From NCBI GenBank assembly GCA_039090855.1, contig CM077024.1, positions 69,070,594 through 69,134,593 of the forward strand: 64,000 nt of DNA, read 5' to 3'. This document shows positions 44,534 through 55,865 of the stretch, in pieces; positions within the stretch are counted from its first letter, which is position 1; every line of letters begins with the position of its first letter. The notes beneath the pieces are model-generated. The model saw nothing but the letters and a program-made list of their open reading frames with translations. It was not told the DNA's origin and did no database searches. Position numbers and translations under genes: made by a program. Source of the DNA: Macrothele yani (lineage: Eukaryota; Arthropoda; Arachnida; Araneae; Macrothelidae).

Positions 44534-45774
44534 CACTATATGGACAAATGTAACCGGACATTTAGAAGAGAAACACATCACAGCATTTATTGACATACAT
44601 TAGTACGGTGTTGGTCCACCTTTGGCCTTAATGCGTTCACTGACCCTACGAGAAATGCTTTCGACAAGGTTTTGGAACACAGCGATAGGTATGCGCTTCC
44701 ATTCACTACATAATGCTGCGCCTAACTGTTGCTTAGTAGTAGACTTTGGTTTCAAATTTCTTATACGGCTCTCTAATGCATACCATAGGGGCTCTATGGG
44801 ATTAAGATTAGGGCCATGTGCTATACAGTTCACACACGATACGGAATTATCGTCAAAATACGCGGTAACAGTCCTTGCTTTATGACTCGGTGCCTTATCC
44901 TGCTGGTACTAACAAGGCTGGGTTCCATAGTATTGCCACAGAATTGGTAGGCAAAATTGTCCAGAATATCGAGGTAGACATGCTGGTTAACAGGTTTGTC
45001 CACGATATACAATGGGCCGGGACCATACCACGAAAAAAAAAACCACACGAGAACACTGCCAGATCCAAACTTGACCGTAAGAACAGTACACTGTGGTAAA
45101 TCGCGTTCTCCCGACTGCTGCCATTCCCACACACGGCGATCAGACTAATGGATCGTGTATCTGGAGTCATCAGTCCATAGGACCCGTTTCCATTGATCTA
45201 CGGTCCACGATACATGTGTTCTTTACACCATGCTAAACGACGAGTAGCATTCCGAGTGCAGAAGAAAACTTAGTAGTAGCCGCACGACCACGGTGACCCA
45301 TGGAATGAAGTTCTTTGCGAATGGTACGTGTACATACCGAGGTTCCAGTATTTTTACTCACCTGCACACTGAGGTCTTGTGCAGTAGTACTCCGTCGATT
45401 ACCTGCAACTACTCTCCTCAGGCTTCTACGTCCTGTATCACCGGTTTTCTTTGGTCTGCTGGTACGTTTTGCTTCTTTAGGCACGTTATGTGTATTCCAC
45501 TTTTTCAGTAGATCCAAAACAGTTGACTTGGGTATGTTTAAACAACTCTCGGTTTCTCTTATGGACAACCCACTAATATAACACCCAACAATCTTTCCTT
45601 TCTCAAAGTCAGTTCTCTCCCGCTGCGACATCTTCACTCAACCTCACAATGCGATATGGATCAGCTGCAGGCTTGTTTTTATACTTTTTGCAGATGTACC
45701 GTGCATCTTAACAACACAGCAGATCCTTATAATTGCTTTTGAAGGGGTGTCCGGTGACTTATGTCAATATAGTA
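44534..45774 (-). mobile_element. Tc1-like DNA transposon, family C, second copy
   Basis: Inverted repeats begin CACTATATGGACAAATGTAA at 44534 and end with the complement at 45774 (last base changed). TA at 44532-44533 and 45775-45776. 1241 bp. It is more decayed than the copy at 36597. Confidence 0.92.
44600..45637 (-). pseudogene. Tc1-like transposase (family C), decayed
   Basis: N-terminal half from 45637: MKMSQRERTDFEKGKIVGCY, helix-turn-helix GLSIRETESCLNIPKSTVLD, AT-hook-like SRPKKTGDTGRR, second half ending STTAQDLSVQVSKNTGTSVC. Frameshifts follow near 45260 and 45170. The catalytic DESR block near 45165 is read out of frame as DDSRYTIH, FGSGSVLVW is kept, and a stop falls before the QQDKAPSHKA block (second D region). 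The final segment 44833-44600 reads HGPNLNPIEPLWYALESRIR (catalytic E kept) and ends IKAKGGPTPY. Confidence 0.85.
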
Positions 45775-45816
45775 TATATAGATATACATAAACACATGAT
45801 GGTGTGTGTGTGTGCG

Positions 45817-46030
45817 GTTTTTCTTGTTTGACAACCACCGTGAGCAACTCGATGAGCTATAACCAGTGTCCCGTCCCTAATTCAGGGCCACTGGTTCCAG
45901 AGAAGGGAGAGAGCTAGTGCCGTAAAACAAAAACAGCATCCATGCCTCACTGGGATTTGAACCTGAATACGTTTCGGAAGAATGGTTGTCTAGACTACAG
46001 TGCATAGACCACTGCGACATTGGGGAGGAC
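45817..46030 (-). mobile_element. tRNA-derived SINE, diverged
   Basis: Minus-strand copy with the family's gacaaccaccgtgagcaact 3' signature and tRNA-like head (box B changed to gggatttgaacc on the plus strand). A TG repeat at 45801-45814 lies at its poly-A end, just after the right end of the family C element. Confidence 0.85.
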
Positions 46031-46326
46031 ATCGAAGTTCGCCTATCGGTTCATTATTTTTTTATTTTCTTCAACGCAGCATGGTTTTCAACTCAATATA
46101 AAGTAATACTTTGAAATCAAAAAGCAGTAATACAGTAATCCAGATAAGTAAGAACTCAAAATTCTAGCGAATTCTGTCAGAATTTTTGCGAATAGCACTC
46201 TTTCTACGGCATACTTAACAAAACGTGCCATATTTGTCTAACTTCACCTGCAAAATTGTTTTCTTTTCTGCACCTTCACTTTTAGAGTAGCTTACAACTG
46301 ATTGAATAACTTAAATGGAGTAACAA
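46031..46326. other. No gene recognised
   Basis: Short AT-rich spacer between a SINE and the mariner element. Confidence 0.4.
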
Positions 46327-46509
46327 TATTAGGTTGTTGCAGATGAAATGTCGGATTTTGCAGATTTGTGCAGTTGCAAGTAATTTAAGAATGAATACCA
46401 TGCGCAATGAGACTTGTGAACGCTTCGTTTAAAACTTCAAGGCTGTTGCCAATGAAACACTGGTCATATCGGCAGTGGAATTCATTTTCAAGAGGGTTAT
46501 GCTACAATA

Positions 46510-47396
46510 AAATGGACGACAGATCAGATCCCGGGTAGTGTGATTTTCCGGCAGCTGACGAAATCCGTACAGCATTTAGGGAAGGCACCTATAGTAAAAG
46601 CAAGACACAATGCTGGTTTGTTAAATTTCAGTCCGGCGATATGAACCACGAAAGTGTAAATACAATTTTGACCAGAAGGAGGTATCCATGATGCTGAGTT
46701 AGAGACCTGGACTGAATCTGATCCACGTCAAATCGTACAACTTTGCAAATAACTCAGGGTGTACTATGAAAACACTTTCTGACATTTAACGGTCATACTA
46801 AAAATGAAGATAATGGATACATGGCTCACACATGATATGACGGAACAGCTTAAAACGCTGCGATTCGGTGTCTGCTCTTATCTGCTTTCCGCAACCAGTC
46901 TGAGACAAGGCTCATCGCCACATGTAAGAGAAATGTCAATCGCCAACGTTTGGCGTAATGGATCGACCATGAGGAATCCCCGAAACACACCTTGAAACCG
47001 ATACTCCATCTCAGGAAGACGATGGTCCATAGCTGGTGTGATCCAGTCAAACCGTCTGGCAGCAGGTAATTTTACGAACTTTATGTTATGCGTGGGAAGC
47101 TGTCCATTAAACAGCAGGCTTTAGCCAATCGCCATGGGCTCGTAGCCCAGTACTTCTCCATGATATTACATATAAGGCTCCATCTTGCCGACCAGACTAT
47201 CCAGAAGTTGCACTATTTGAGATGCGAAATCTTACCTCATCCGTCTTATTCACCAGGTCTGTTCCCTACGGACTATCACTTCTTCAAGCAGCTGGACACC
47301 TTTCTACAGGAGAAATTGTTTCCTAATCAAACATCAGTTGAAACCGCATTCCATGAGTTTGTCGATATTTTACCACGACAGCACGCTGAAGCTTGA
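46510..47396 (+). pseudogene. mariner transposase, decayed
   Basis: A DD34D-type transposase in several frames. Recognisable parts: a helix-turn-helix stretch around 46550-46660 (ADEIRTAFREGTYSKSKTQC then WFVKFQSGDMNHES); WLTHDMTEQLKTLRFGVCSY at 46817-46880; EESPKHTLKPILHLRKTMV near 46970-47030; ALANRHGLVAQYFSMILH near 47115; then LHLADQTIQKLHYLRCEILP and HPSYSPGLFPTDYHFFKQLD, ending FLQEKLFPNQTSVETAFHEF. The second catalytic D block (usually HDNARPH) is damaged to HIRLH. The third catalytic D, in YSPDL, is G here. The SINE inserted just after the coding end. Confidence 0.87.
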
Positions 47397-47399
47397 AAG

Positions 47400-47623
47400 G
47401 CCGCCCCGGTGGCGCAGTGGTCTAAGGCGATAGCCTCTGATCATTCGTCCGAAAGGGGTCCGGGTTCGAATCCCGGTGAGGCATGGATGTTGTGCTTGTC
47501 TTACGGCACTGGCTCTCTCCCTTCCCTGGAACCAGTGACCCTAAATTAGGGACGGGCGACTGCTTATAGCCCATTGAGTTGCTCACGGTGGTCGTTAAAC
47601 CTCCAATCAAAAAAAAAAAAAAA
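47400..47623 (+). mobile_element. tRNA-derived SINE, best-preserved copy
   Basis: 224 bp with a 12-base target-site duplication gaagcttgaaag at 47388-47399 and 47624-47635. The head is tRNA-like with RNA polymerase III box A (TGGCGCAGTGG, 47410-47420) and box B (GGTTCGAATCC, 47463-47473). It is followed by an unrelated body with gacgggcgactgcttatagc and cacggtggtcgttaaacctc, then a poly-A tail (A14). At least eight further copies lie in this window. No reading frame is expected. The LINE that moves it is not identified; its A-tail does not resemble the GATGAT tail of the RTE family here. Confidence 0.95.
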
Positions 47624-47822
47624 GAAGCTTGAAAGCTCTATCTTTTATCACGACGGCATGCTGAAGCCTGTATCTCGTTGGCAAGAGTGTGCTGCTGTTG
47701 GCGGCGATCATTTTGATTAAAAAAGTTTATTTTGCTTGTGTGCTGGGTGCTTGAAGTGTTCATCAATAGTTCGTTAGTTCATCTGCAACAACCTAATACG
47801 AAACGTAAAATAGTAAAGTAAA

Positions 47823-48053
47823 GCCGCCCCCGGGTGCACAGTGGTCTGAGCGTAAGCGCTGGCTTGTGGTCATTCATCCGAGATAGGTCCTGGTTCGAAT
47901 CCCGGTGAGGCATGGATGTTGGGTTTGTTTTACGGCACTGGCTCTCATTCTCTTCCCTGGAATCATTGACCTTAAATTAGAGACGGGCGACTGCTTATAA
48001 CTCATTGAGCAGCTCACGGTGGTCGTTAAACCTCCAACGAAAAAACAACAACA
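47823..48053 (+). mobile_element. tRNA-derived SINE
   Basis: Plus-strand copy starting gccgcccccgggtgcacagt, box B GGTTCGAATCC near 47892, body as in the copy at 47400, and an A-rich interrupted tail (aaaaaacaacaac). It begins only 25 bp after the mariner right end. Confidence 0.9.
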
Positions 48054-51000
48054 TGGGTAAACGTGATGTACTGAACGACTTTGATCGTGGACCCATTTTC
48101 AGCGCAGTGTAAACTGATTCTTAGGAGAAATGGCGAGATCGTTATGGTTGAGGAAATTTACCGAAACGCTCTCATGTAACCACGCATGATTCCTTTGCCT
48201 ACTTGTTACTACTTCTGCAGATGATACTTTGAAGTGGATGCTATATGATATGAGTATGGCCTATTGCGACCTCACCATCATCCGAAGATGAATCAAAATT
48301 GAATCGTTCGGAGCAGGATTCAATAGTTTGATTCCTTCCTGCCTCCATCACTTTCTCGCTACTGTAGGTTAGTTAAAAAGACATCTTTCTTCCCTTCTAC
48401 AGTGAAGGAAGCATTTTATGAAGATAAGACTGCAGATCTTAAACATGAAATCTATACTGAATCTTTGTGATCAAAAACCGCAAACCAATTTCTTTTCGGT
48501 TCTGTCATTCATTCTACGTCTTATTGTTTCTCGACTTTCAGTGGATCTTACTTAGGCTTTTCTCAAACAACAGTGTATAAGCATTCAGTTACATTATTTA
48601 CTTATTCTCAGTATATCAAATCTTCATATTATTGGATACATTGCTAGAGGTGCGTCTTTACTTTTTGATAACTTCTTAATGCATAAAAAGGTTTAAGGAT
48701 ATTTCCATCATGTGACACATCTTTTGTACCTCTTACCAAGCGTAAGTTTAATTCAATGACACTGGCTACATCAAGCGGATCTAAGCAGTTAGTTCTTAAA
48801 GAACTCGCTCTTGCCATGTGAATACCTTGAATTCTCACGAAGACGACAAGGAATGTTTCGTAACAAAAAGCATGAACACTCGAACAAAGGGATAATGCGA
48901 CATCCTACAAATGATGCCGCAACATTTATTTGTTGTTTGAAAACGATTTATCACTTCTTCCATTAATGTAACCTACTTCTCTTCCACTTGTACCGTTCCT
49001 CAATAGCATTTCTTACGGCTTGGGCTTTTCACATAATGTGATTATGTATTTCTCAAAACGAATTCTCCAAATGATTCCCAATATCTTGTTTGTTAAATTG
49101 GCTGGTGCATTGTTACAAAGCTGTAAAGAGACAGGCGCTTTACAACTGAACAAACAAAGTATCACGAAAAACTGGCATATTCATCTTCGTTTACAATGCA
49201 CGACGCAGGAGTGGTAGTTGTGAAGATAAAGAAGGCTTGGGCAAAAAAATGCATGCGTCACTCGTTTCGATTTTTATGCAAAATAGAGCATTCCTTCCCG
49301 ACGGGAAATCAGTCCACTTTGCTGAACCGGGATTCTGTCACGTTGGTTCTTAGAAATGCAATCTTTCTGAGTTATTGGATTTTGTCCACGAAAAAAATGA
49401 TGTGCAAATATTCTTGAGAAATTGCACCTGAATATCTGCCTTTATAGCGACGTTGGATTAATTTTCGGAAGAATTATCATAACAACGTGAATAAACTTTA
49501 GTTGAGAATTTCTAATATTTTCAGTCAATAAAATGAAATCTTCGTTGTAGAGCCACAGTTCCACCCTTAGTAGTTTGGTTATGGTCCATCAGCATGGTGA
49601 TGGGAGAGACGTCTTTTTCAGTTTAATAAAATAACTGTTAACTTTTGGTGCAATATGATTCGATTTCTACTACTACTACTTCATTTTTCGTTCCACTGAT
49701 TTAGTAAAAACTGTAATCTAATGATACTGAACCATAGTAATGAATTCATTGATTCTACTAGTCGATATAAACTAAAACTTCGCATTATAATTTTTACCCT
49801 TCATTTACTATACCGCCCAAAACGCCCGTAGATGCAGACGACCACAGCTACCCGAATCGCTAGTCTAGAGCGAGTAGAATTTTCTGCATTTACAGGTCCT
49901 TTTAATTTACACGGCCTTTACAGGAATAGCAGGAGTCAGGCGCCATTGTTGTCACTGGACATAGAAGTGCAATAAGAGTTGGTTTCTCCCGGGACGATAT
50001 CATTCACTTTGAAGACATCCGGGAAACGTATGAAGGTCAATGCATATCAAGCCTACAGATCGGAAGTTTCAAGTGGTGACCCAACACTAATCCTTTTTTG
50101 TTAACCTGTTGAAGGGGGGGGGGGGCAGAATTTCGAAAAGTATCAACTCGCAGTTTTGGACATTAGGGTATTTTGGGCGACTTTGGGCATTAGGGTATTT
50201 TTAGTCCTGGTCATTAAAGGGTTAAAGGAAATTTCCTAAGTTTTAGAGAGGCGAACTAATAGAATAAAACACAACACTCAACAGAGTAATACACGACATT
50301 CCAACCTGAAACAGTTCCTGATATTGAGCAGATTATAGATGTACTATAAATACAACTTCAGTATGGCACACTCAGTACAATAACTGCATGTGTCTGTATT
50401 CCGGGTAGTTTTTGAATGCACCTCGTACACGGCACGTTCGAGTACTTCGACTGAAATTTCAAAGTGTTAATTAGGACACATTTCGCGAAATGCTCAACGT
50501 TAACTAAAATTTAATTTTGTGGCTTGGACTAATCTTAGGCGCCGGCCGTTAAACTGAGTTAAACTGCTAAACTGAGTACAAAACTTAGGACACACGTTTC
50601 ACAATATGAATCAAATTCAGCTCAAAAGAAAACCCCGAGAGACACAAATTATTCAAAACAATAAAGATAAGCATATTTCGTACATTCTTTCACTTCTCGA
50701 TCTCTAACAACCACACATGCACTACAATCGATAGGTTATATCCAGCAGAATGTGTTTAACGTCCCTTCTGGCCAACATACAAAGTCAATGGGGCGTTTTG
50801 TTCTCTTTTAAGCTGTTTTGTCAGGAGTCATTGTGCTGTGTTCGAGAAGCGCCGTAACTGCATTTACGTTACATACGTGCTGCTTCATGAGAGTGCACCT
50901 GTGTGTGGAATTTTATTGGGACATTCCTTCCCTGTCAGTTATGACTCTTCCATATTTACTTCGTCAAAAGTAAGGTATTTCACCGTTATATGCCCAGCTG

Positions 51001-51725
51001 CACACGACGGAATATGACCGAAATCCACAATTTGCTTCCAGCTGAAACGAGCCTCGTTCTACTCGGAAAACAAAGTGTTCAATATGAGAATTACTCCCGT
51101 CGTTGTTTAAAAAAAGAGAAATCCCTTTAATTCTTGACAGACTAGATGGATATACGTAATTTGTTCTTCTGCTTCTCATCGCTCCACGAACGTATATCTC
51201 TCGGCAAGTAGCCACGAATATGGGATTTAAATTTTGAAAACCACGACTTGTGGAGCAGATGTGAATGCGGTTCGTTTGCCTGTAATGCATTTCCTATCTC
51301 TCTACTGAGAACAAAGACATTGATTTATTAATGTGTTTGCTCTTAGATTTGTTCACGACTCGAAAAATTCTAAAGAACTACTCGAAAAAATATAAACGAG
51401 TTGTCGCAAAATAAAAAGTAATCATAAATAAGTAGTAAAAAAAAAAAAAAAAAAAGCATGTTCATCTGTAATTTTTTGAAAAGCAAGGAACCGCTGCGGT
51501 AGGTTTTAGTGTTTTAAGAAATCAATTCTCACAGGATTAAGTAAAACCACACATAAACAAGACCCATTATGTGTGTACTATTAAACATTGCACTAAACAA
51601 GATCATTATATGGGCACTATTATTCTTCAAACACAGAACAGGGGTGGGTGTGGGTGTCTACTTTTTTATTAATAAAAACACTTTATGTATGTGTTACGGA
51701 GATTTTAGAATTCGTTTGTTTCCAG
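48054..51725. other. No gene recognised
   Basis: About 3.7 kb without recognisable genes. It contains a G-run at 50115-50126, a short internal repeat around ttggacattagggtatttt (50156-50205) and an A-run at 51436-51455. Confidence 0.45.
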
Positions 51726-51845
51726 GAATAATAAGGAATATTCAGAAATAGGAAATAGGTAATATTCAGAAATCAATAATAGGGAATATTCAGAAATCAA
51801 TAATAGGGAATATTCAGAAATAAAATTAGGTAATATTCTGAAATA
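51726..51845. repeat. Short tandem repeat around ggaatattcagaaat
   Basis: Five units; the two central units (ggaatattcagaaatcaata) are identical and 24 bp apart, while the outer ones vary in length. Confidence 0.9.
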
Positions 51846-52843
51846 TGTCTTTGTAAGTCAGCATGGAAAATTTTGACGAAGAGATGCTTTTCGGCAGCGA
51901 TCATTGGTAGAGTTGTAAAACATCATTTCTCAAACAATCAAGCTTAGTATATTGGCTAACTGTTTCGATTATTTTGTTGCCAGCACATTGTGATCCAAAG
52001 GTGTTCCCTAACTAGGTAATGAGATTAATGCTTTTCTTGGCGATCAGACTTGGACTTCAAGCAACGAATAGCAAGGGGTCAAGACAGAGAGAGAGAAGAT
52101 AGGTGGTCACACGAAGAAGGGAGTATGGCACAGATGTTTTGAGAGAGAGATCGAGAAGGACATGGGCTTCCGAATGGCCAATGAGAAAGAATAAAAAGTT
52201 ATGTAAAATTGGAGTACGATATGAAAGAGGAATAGTTAATAAACAGGATAAGTAACGAGAGGACTGAAAATAATTTAAGAAATAAATAAGACAATTCCTG
52301 GGCAACCAGCACAATAAGCTTTAACTGATAATAAATTAACTGAAACTGCAATTTTTGTCATCTATTCCTTCGTTATATATTTTCTGCAACGAATTGGAAT
52401 TAAGCTTAAACATCGAACCCGAACGGAAATTGTAAGTGCCGCCGGTTTCGATAAGGAGCATAGAATTGTAAGTCCCGCTTGCAACAGCAAGTTTTTATAT
52501 ATATGAGATTTCTTCAGGGAAACAAAAACTGTATGTGTGAGCACTAGTTTTCTTTCGAAAAAAATGGTAGAAAAACTGCTTCACGATGGCAAAAGACACT
52601 GAGGATTTTTCAACCGTTTTCCTAATTTTCTGGCATTTCCCAATTAGTTTTAATGTAAACTATATTTCGCGCTCGGTTGACTGTAATTTTATCTTTTGCA
52701 AGATTTCTTATGATAGTAAACCGAAGAAAAGTAAGATAGCAGGTGTGTAACTGTAAGTTACTTATTCGTTACGAAGGGTATTCCTGGAAAAAATATAAGC
52801 GCCAGCCGAAAACTTAGCGATGTCGGTTTTCGAAAATACACTA
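51846..52843. other. No gene recognised
   Basis: AT-rich; a GA-rich patch at 52080-52160 explains a long open frame on the complement. Nothing of known family. Confidence 0.4.
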
Positions 52844-53076
52844 CGCCAAAATGGTGCGCGAGTTGATCTGAGGCTTTGGCTTCGGAGCGCTCGTTCGAGA
52901 TAATCCCAAGTTCGTGTCTTAGCTGAGGCATGACTGATATGTTTATCTGATGGCGCGGGTTTCATTCTTTATCTAGAAATATTTTATATGCCCTAAAAGA
53001 GAGACGGAGGGGCAACTATCTGCCTATAGTTCTTAGAGTTGCCCATGGTTGTCGTTAGATCCTGAAAGAAAAGAAG
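52844..53076 (+). mobile_element. tRNA-derived SINE, highly diverged
   Basis: An old plus-strand copy: head ccaaaatggtgcgcgagttg (box A region), a degenerate box B (caagttcgtgtc), tgaggcatg, and a 3' end with gttgcccatggttgtcgtta. Recognised only by comparison with younger copies. Confidence 0.7.
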
Positions 53077-53478
53077 TGCTGCGATTTTCCCATTCCCCGG
53101 TACTGCAAATCGTTGAAGAAAACGCGTAACAGATAAGCACAGATACTAATGAACCTGCAGAATTTTGCAACTTTCTGGAAAAATACCGTGATTGCTTTTA
53201 TTTATTTACTTATGGAAACTGAAATTTCACAATATCATATTACATAAAAACTAGAACTAGATCAGAGACAGCTGGATATAAACCGCAGTTATGAAAATTC
53301 TACTTCGTAAGTAACGGCCACGAATTTATAGAATGCAATGCATGATTCTTAAAAGCAAAAAACATGAGTTTTTTTAAAACTAAAACGTAGCAGTGTTAAT
53401 GTAGCCAACCATGTAATAAAAATTAATATGTACCAGTTGCCATTTGTCTTTTCTGTGTAAACAGAGAGAGAAATAATT
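53077..53478. other. No gene recognised
   Basis: AT-rich, nothing recognisable. Confidence 0.4.
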
Positions 53479-53682
53479 GAAATGTTTCTTGAAAAAGCAA
53501 CTGGGGAGAATTCCATTTGCTAAATTCTTTAATATATTCTCGTGATTAATTTGTGTCCATATAATGTTTAATTGTTAATTGATATATATATATAATTTAA
53601 ATGTTTCTTGAAAAAGCGACTGGGGAGAATTCCATTTGCTGAATTCTTTAATATATTCCCGTGATTAATTTGTGTCCATATA
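53479..53682. repeat. 119-bp tandem duplication
   Basis: About 84 bases from 53479-53563 recur at 53598-53682 with very few changes (gcaact/gcgact, gctaaa/gctgaa, tctcgt/cccgtg). The spacer contains a TA repeat. Confidence 0.92.
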
Positions 53683-53950
53683 TTTGTGTCTTAATATCAC
53701 ATGTGCGAAAAACAAGGTACAGTAGTTTTACACATAGGCTTTTAATGAGCTCTAAATAACTCTTGATTTAAAAATATCTGTAAAATATTTTGTGTTTATT
53801 TTGTCAAGGGAAATAAAAAAAACATGTTTCTTTTAGAAACAAACCAGTGATGCTATGGGGAAATGTTTCTCAACCTTTTTCACTTGATACCATATCTTGC
53901 AGTTTCTTCGTTATCCTCAGTACATATAGCAAAATTTTCAGTTTCAGTGT
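53683..53950. other. No gene recognised
   Basis: AT-rich spacer. Confidence 0.4.
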
Positions 53951-54109
53951 ATAACGAAGTAAATTTCTCCGTCATTTTTGTCCACGCCGGGGCTCGAACC
54001 CGGGTCCCCTCTTCCGTAATAAGTCGCTCTACCAACTGAGCTACGTGGTCGTCCGTTTTGACTGTTATCTGCCTTTATGTCGTGTGTGTCCTGCTGGCAG
54101 GTACGTCAC
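53951..54109 (-). mobile_element. tRNA-like direct repeat, copy 1 (SINE-like)
   Basis: 159 bp repeated at 54374-54534 in the same orientation. On the minus strand it reads: about 60 bases of leader, a tRNA-like segment (54050-53980), then about 30 bases ending in cttcgttat. The tRNA-like part has box A TAGCTCAGTTGGTAGAGC, box B GGTTCGAGCCC and a 7-bp acceptor stem with one mismatch (GACCACG against CGTGGAC). The anticodon arm does not fold canonically. The two copies with 264 bp between them may be two SINEs or the terminal repeats of a small element. Confidence 0.75.
53980..54050 (-). tRNA. tRNA-like sequence within repeat, probably a pseudo-tRNA
   Basis: Acceptor stem 6 of 7 pairs, D arm and T arm (CCGGG/CCCGG) well formed, but the anticodon arm cannot form 5 pairs with a 7-base loop. 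It is part of a repeated element, so it is most likely tRNA-derived rather than a working tRNA gene. Confidence 0.5.
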
Positions 54110-54373
54110 TTCTCTCCCCCCCGAAAGAGGGCCGGGGGCATGGCCCACGGGTCAGCCGTGACCATGAATCGTTGCAGGCAGCCATCCACTGTAGAACGTG
54201 CACTTGAGAACTCCCATTCAATCAGGTGTGTGGAATGCAACGTCACACACATTTATTTTTCAAAGCGCTGGAGAAGGGATTCTCTGATTTTTTCTATCTC
54301 GCGGTGTGGAAATAACATCACACCATTGCAAGATTTTGAAAGGTCGGGTCATCCGGATAGTTCGGGCGCCATT
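54110..54373. other. Segment between the tRNA-like repeats
   Basis: 264 bp with a GC-rich start (ccccccccgaaagagggccg). A short open frame of 102 residues begins in the left repeat and runs through it, but resembles no family I know. Confidence 0.4.
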
Positions 54374-54534
54374 ATAACGAAGTAAATTTCTCCGTCATTT
54401 TTGGTCAACGCCGGGAATCGAACCCGAGTCCGCTTATTCCGGAACAAGTCGCTCTACCAACTGAGCTACGCAGACGTCCGTTTTGACTGCTATCTGCCTT
54501 TATGTCATGTGCGTCCTGCTGGCAGGTACGTCAC
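54374..54534 (-). mobile_element. tRNA-like direct repeat, copy 2 (SINE-like)
   Basis: 161 bp, about 88 percent identical by eye to 53951-54109, with the same ends (ataacgaagtaaatttctcc to ggcaggtacgtcac). The embedded tRNA-like segment has complementary changes relative to copy 1. Confidence 0.75.
54404..54475 (-). tRNA. tRNA-like sequence within repeat, probably a pseudo-tRNA
   Basis: Acceptor GTCTGCG pairs with CGTTGAC (one mismatch, one G-T), box A as in copy 1, box B GGTTCGATTCC, T arm TCGGG/CCCGG. The anticodon region contains a palindrome-like cttgttccggaataag that leaves a 6- or 8-base loop, so it is not a canonical tRNA. Confidence 0.5.
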
Positions 54535-54770
54535 AAGTGTTTATGATAATGTAGTCACGCAATCAAACATAAAATAAAGAGATAACAAATTTAAAATATA
54601 GAAATGTCACACTACGGACATTGCCAAGCTAATACAAAGTATAGCCTTCGAAAATATTTGGGGTAACATGCCATTCAGTGGTCGACTTCCCAGAGGTAAG
54701 CAACACAGTTTATTATGATTACGTGAATTACGTAATTCGCCAAAATCTCGTTAGGGTTGTGTAAGAAAGT

Positions 54771-54988
54771 GCCCCTAGGCCGCAGTGGCTCAGTGGTCTA
54801 AGGACTAGCTTCTGACTAATCGTCCGAGATGGGTCAGGATTCGAGTCTCTGTGAGGCATGGATGTTGTGTTTGTCTTACGGCACTGTTACTGTCTCTTCC
54901 CTGGATACAGTGGCTCTAAATTAGGGACGGGTGACTGCTTATAGCCTATCGAGTAGCTCACGGTAGTCATTAAACCTACAAACAAAGT
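54771..54988 (+). mobile_element. tRNA-derived SINE
   Basis: Plus-strand copy with box A TGGCTCAGTGG, box B changed to gattcgagtct, the tgaggcatggatgttgtgtt block and the 3' signature cacggtagtcattaaacct. Moderately diverged. Confidence 0.88.
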
Positions 54989-55864
54989 ATCCCTGGAAAT
55001 TGACCAATAGAAATGTCTCTCTGGCATTATAATATTTAGGATGAATTACTTTAGAAAAGGATCGGAAAAACGCACAACATATATTTTTAATTAAAGTCAA
55101 ATTATAATAATGAAGCCCTCACTCTAGAACATACAGAAGCTGAATGGCCTCAGTTCTTACAGCCTGCCACAGGCAGGCTCCTTTTATTGGATTGTAGTTT
55201 TTTTAATAGCTCAGTTTCATACTGTCCGCATAAAGTGATTCCTATTAGGCCCAGATCGGTTAATAAGTCATTCAGATTAATGCCCTACTGAGTTCTATGC
55301 TCCCTATCGAAACCGGCAAAATAGACATGCGTATAATAAAAATAATTATTTACAAATGTTGTTTTGCTACTTGTAATCCCAGTGAATCACTTCTTTTGCA
55401 ACTTGTAATCCCAATGAGTCGGTGTCACACGACACACACACGGTGGGTATACATTATGCAAGCACATAAACACACACGCTTACCCAAACTTTCCAATGCG
55501 TTGCACCATTTTTGTGGGTGGCCAGCTGACCACATTAACCTTCTCCAAGTCCTCCTGTGATACTCTTGTTGGGGTTGCCCAGTGTGGGGGAGAAATTTCT
55601 CTCTATATATGTTCTCCTCCATCTACCAAACGTGGATGCTTACCTAGGTGAGAGGAAGTGCACCGTTTGTCGAAAGGCTACAATACCTCCCGCTCTTTCA
55701 AGAAACTCTTCTGACAAGTGTTTCCTTGTGATTTCCCTTCTGTTTCCGCAGGTCAAAGAGTCAAAACTGCTCATGAAAATGAACATCGTCTTCTCTTGAT
55801 TTCAAATACTATAGTCTTGTGACACTTATATATACAGTATATTAAGGTAAAGTTTGTCACAATT
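54989..55864. other. No gene recognised
   Basis: Contains an 8-bp perfect hairpin (55161-55168 with 55172-55179, loop aca) and a repeated phrase acttgtaatccca(g/a)tga (55370 and 55400). No reading frame of known family. Confidence 0.4.
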
Positions 55865-55865
55865 A

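Larger units (their letters stand above)
46329..47796 (+). mobile_element. mariner DNA transposon carrying a SINE
   Basis: Inverted repeats TTAGGTTGTTGCAGATGAAA at 46329 and the complement ending CCTAA at 47796, with TA at 46327-46328 and 47797-47798. Without the SINE and its duplication the element is about 1.23 kb, a normal mariner length. The transposase is on the plus strand and heavily decayed. Confidence 0.92.

Noticed and set aside
47531..47545. CCCTAAATTAGGG in the SINE body, which contains telomere-type TTAGGG in inverted pair
   Set aside because: A single short palindrome inherited by all SINE copies; no array, so no reason to link it to telomeres.
48054..48130. ATGGGTAAACGTGATGTACT reading MGKRDVLNDFDRGPI, like the start of a Tc1-like transposase
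   Set aside because: Only about 15 residues match before a stop, with no terminal repeat or further similarity; possibly a tiny remnant but not supportable as a feature.
50745..50800. gtttaacgtcccttctggcc, resembling the SINE 3' end on the minus strand
   Set aside because: The similarity stops after about 12 bases and no tRNA-like head follows.
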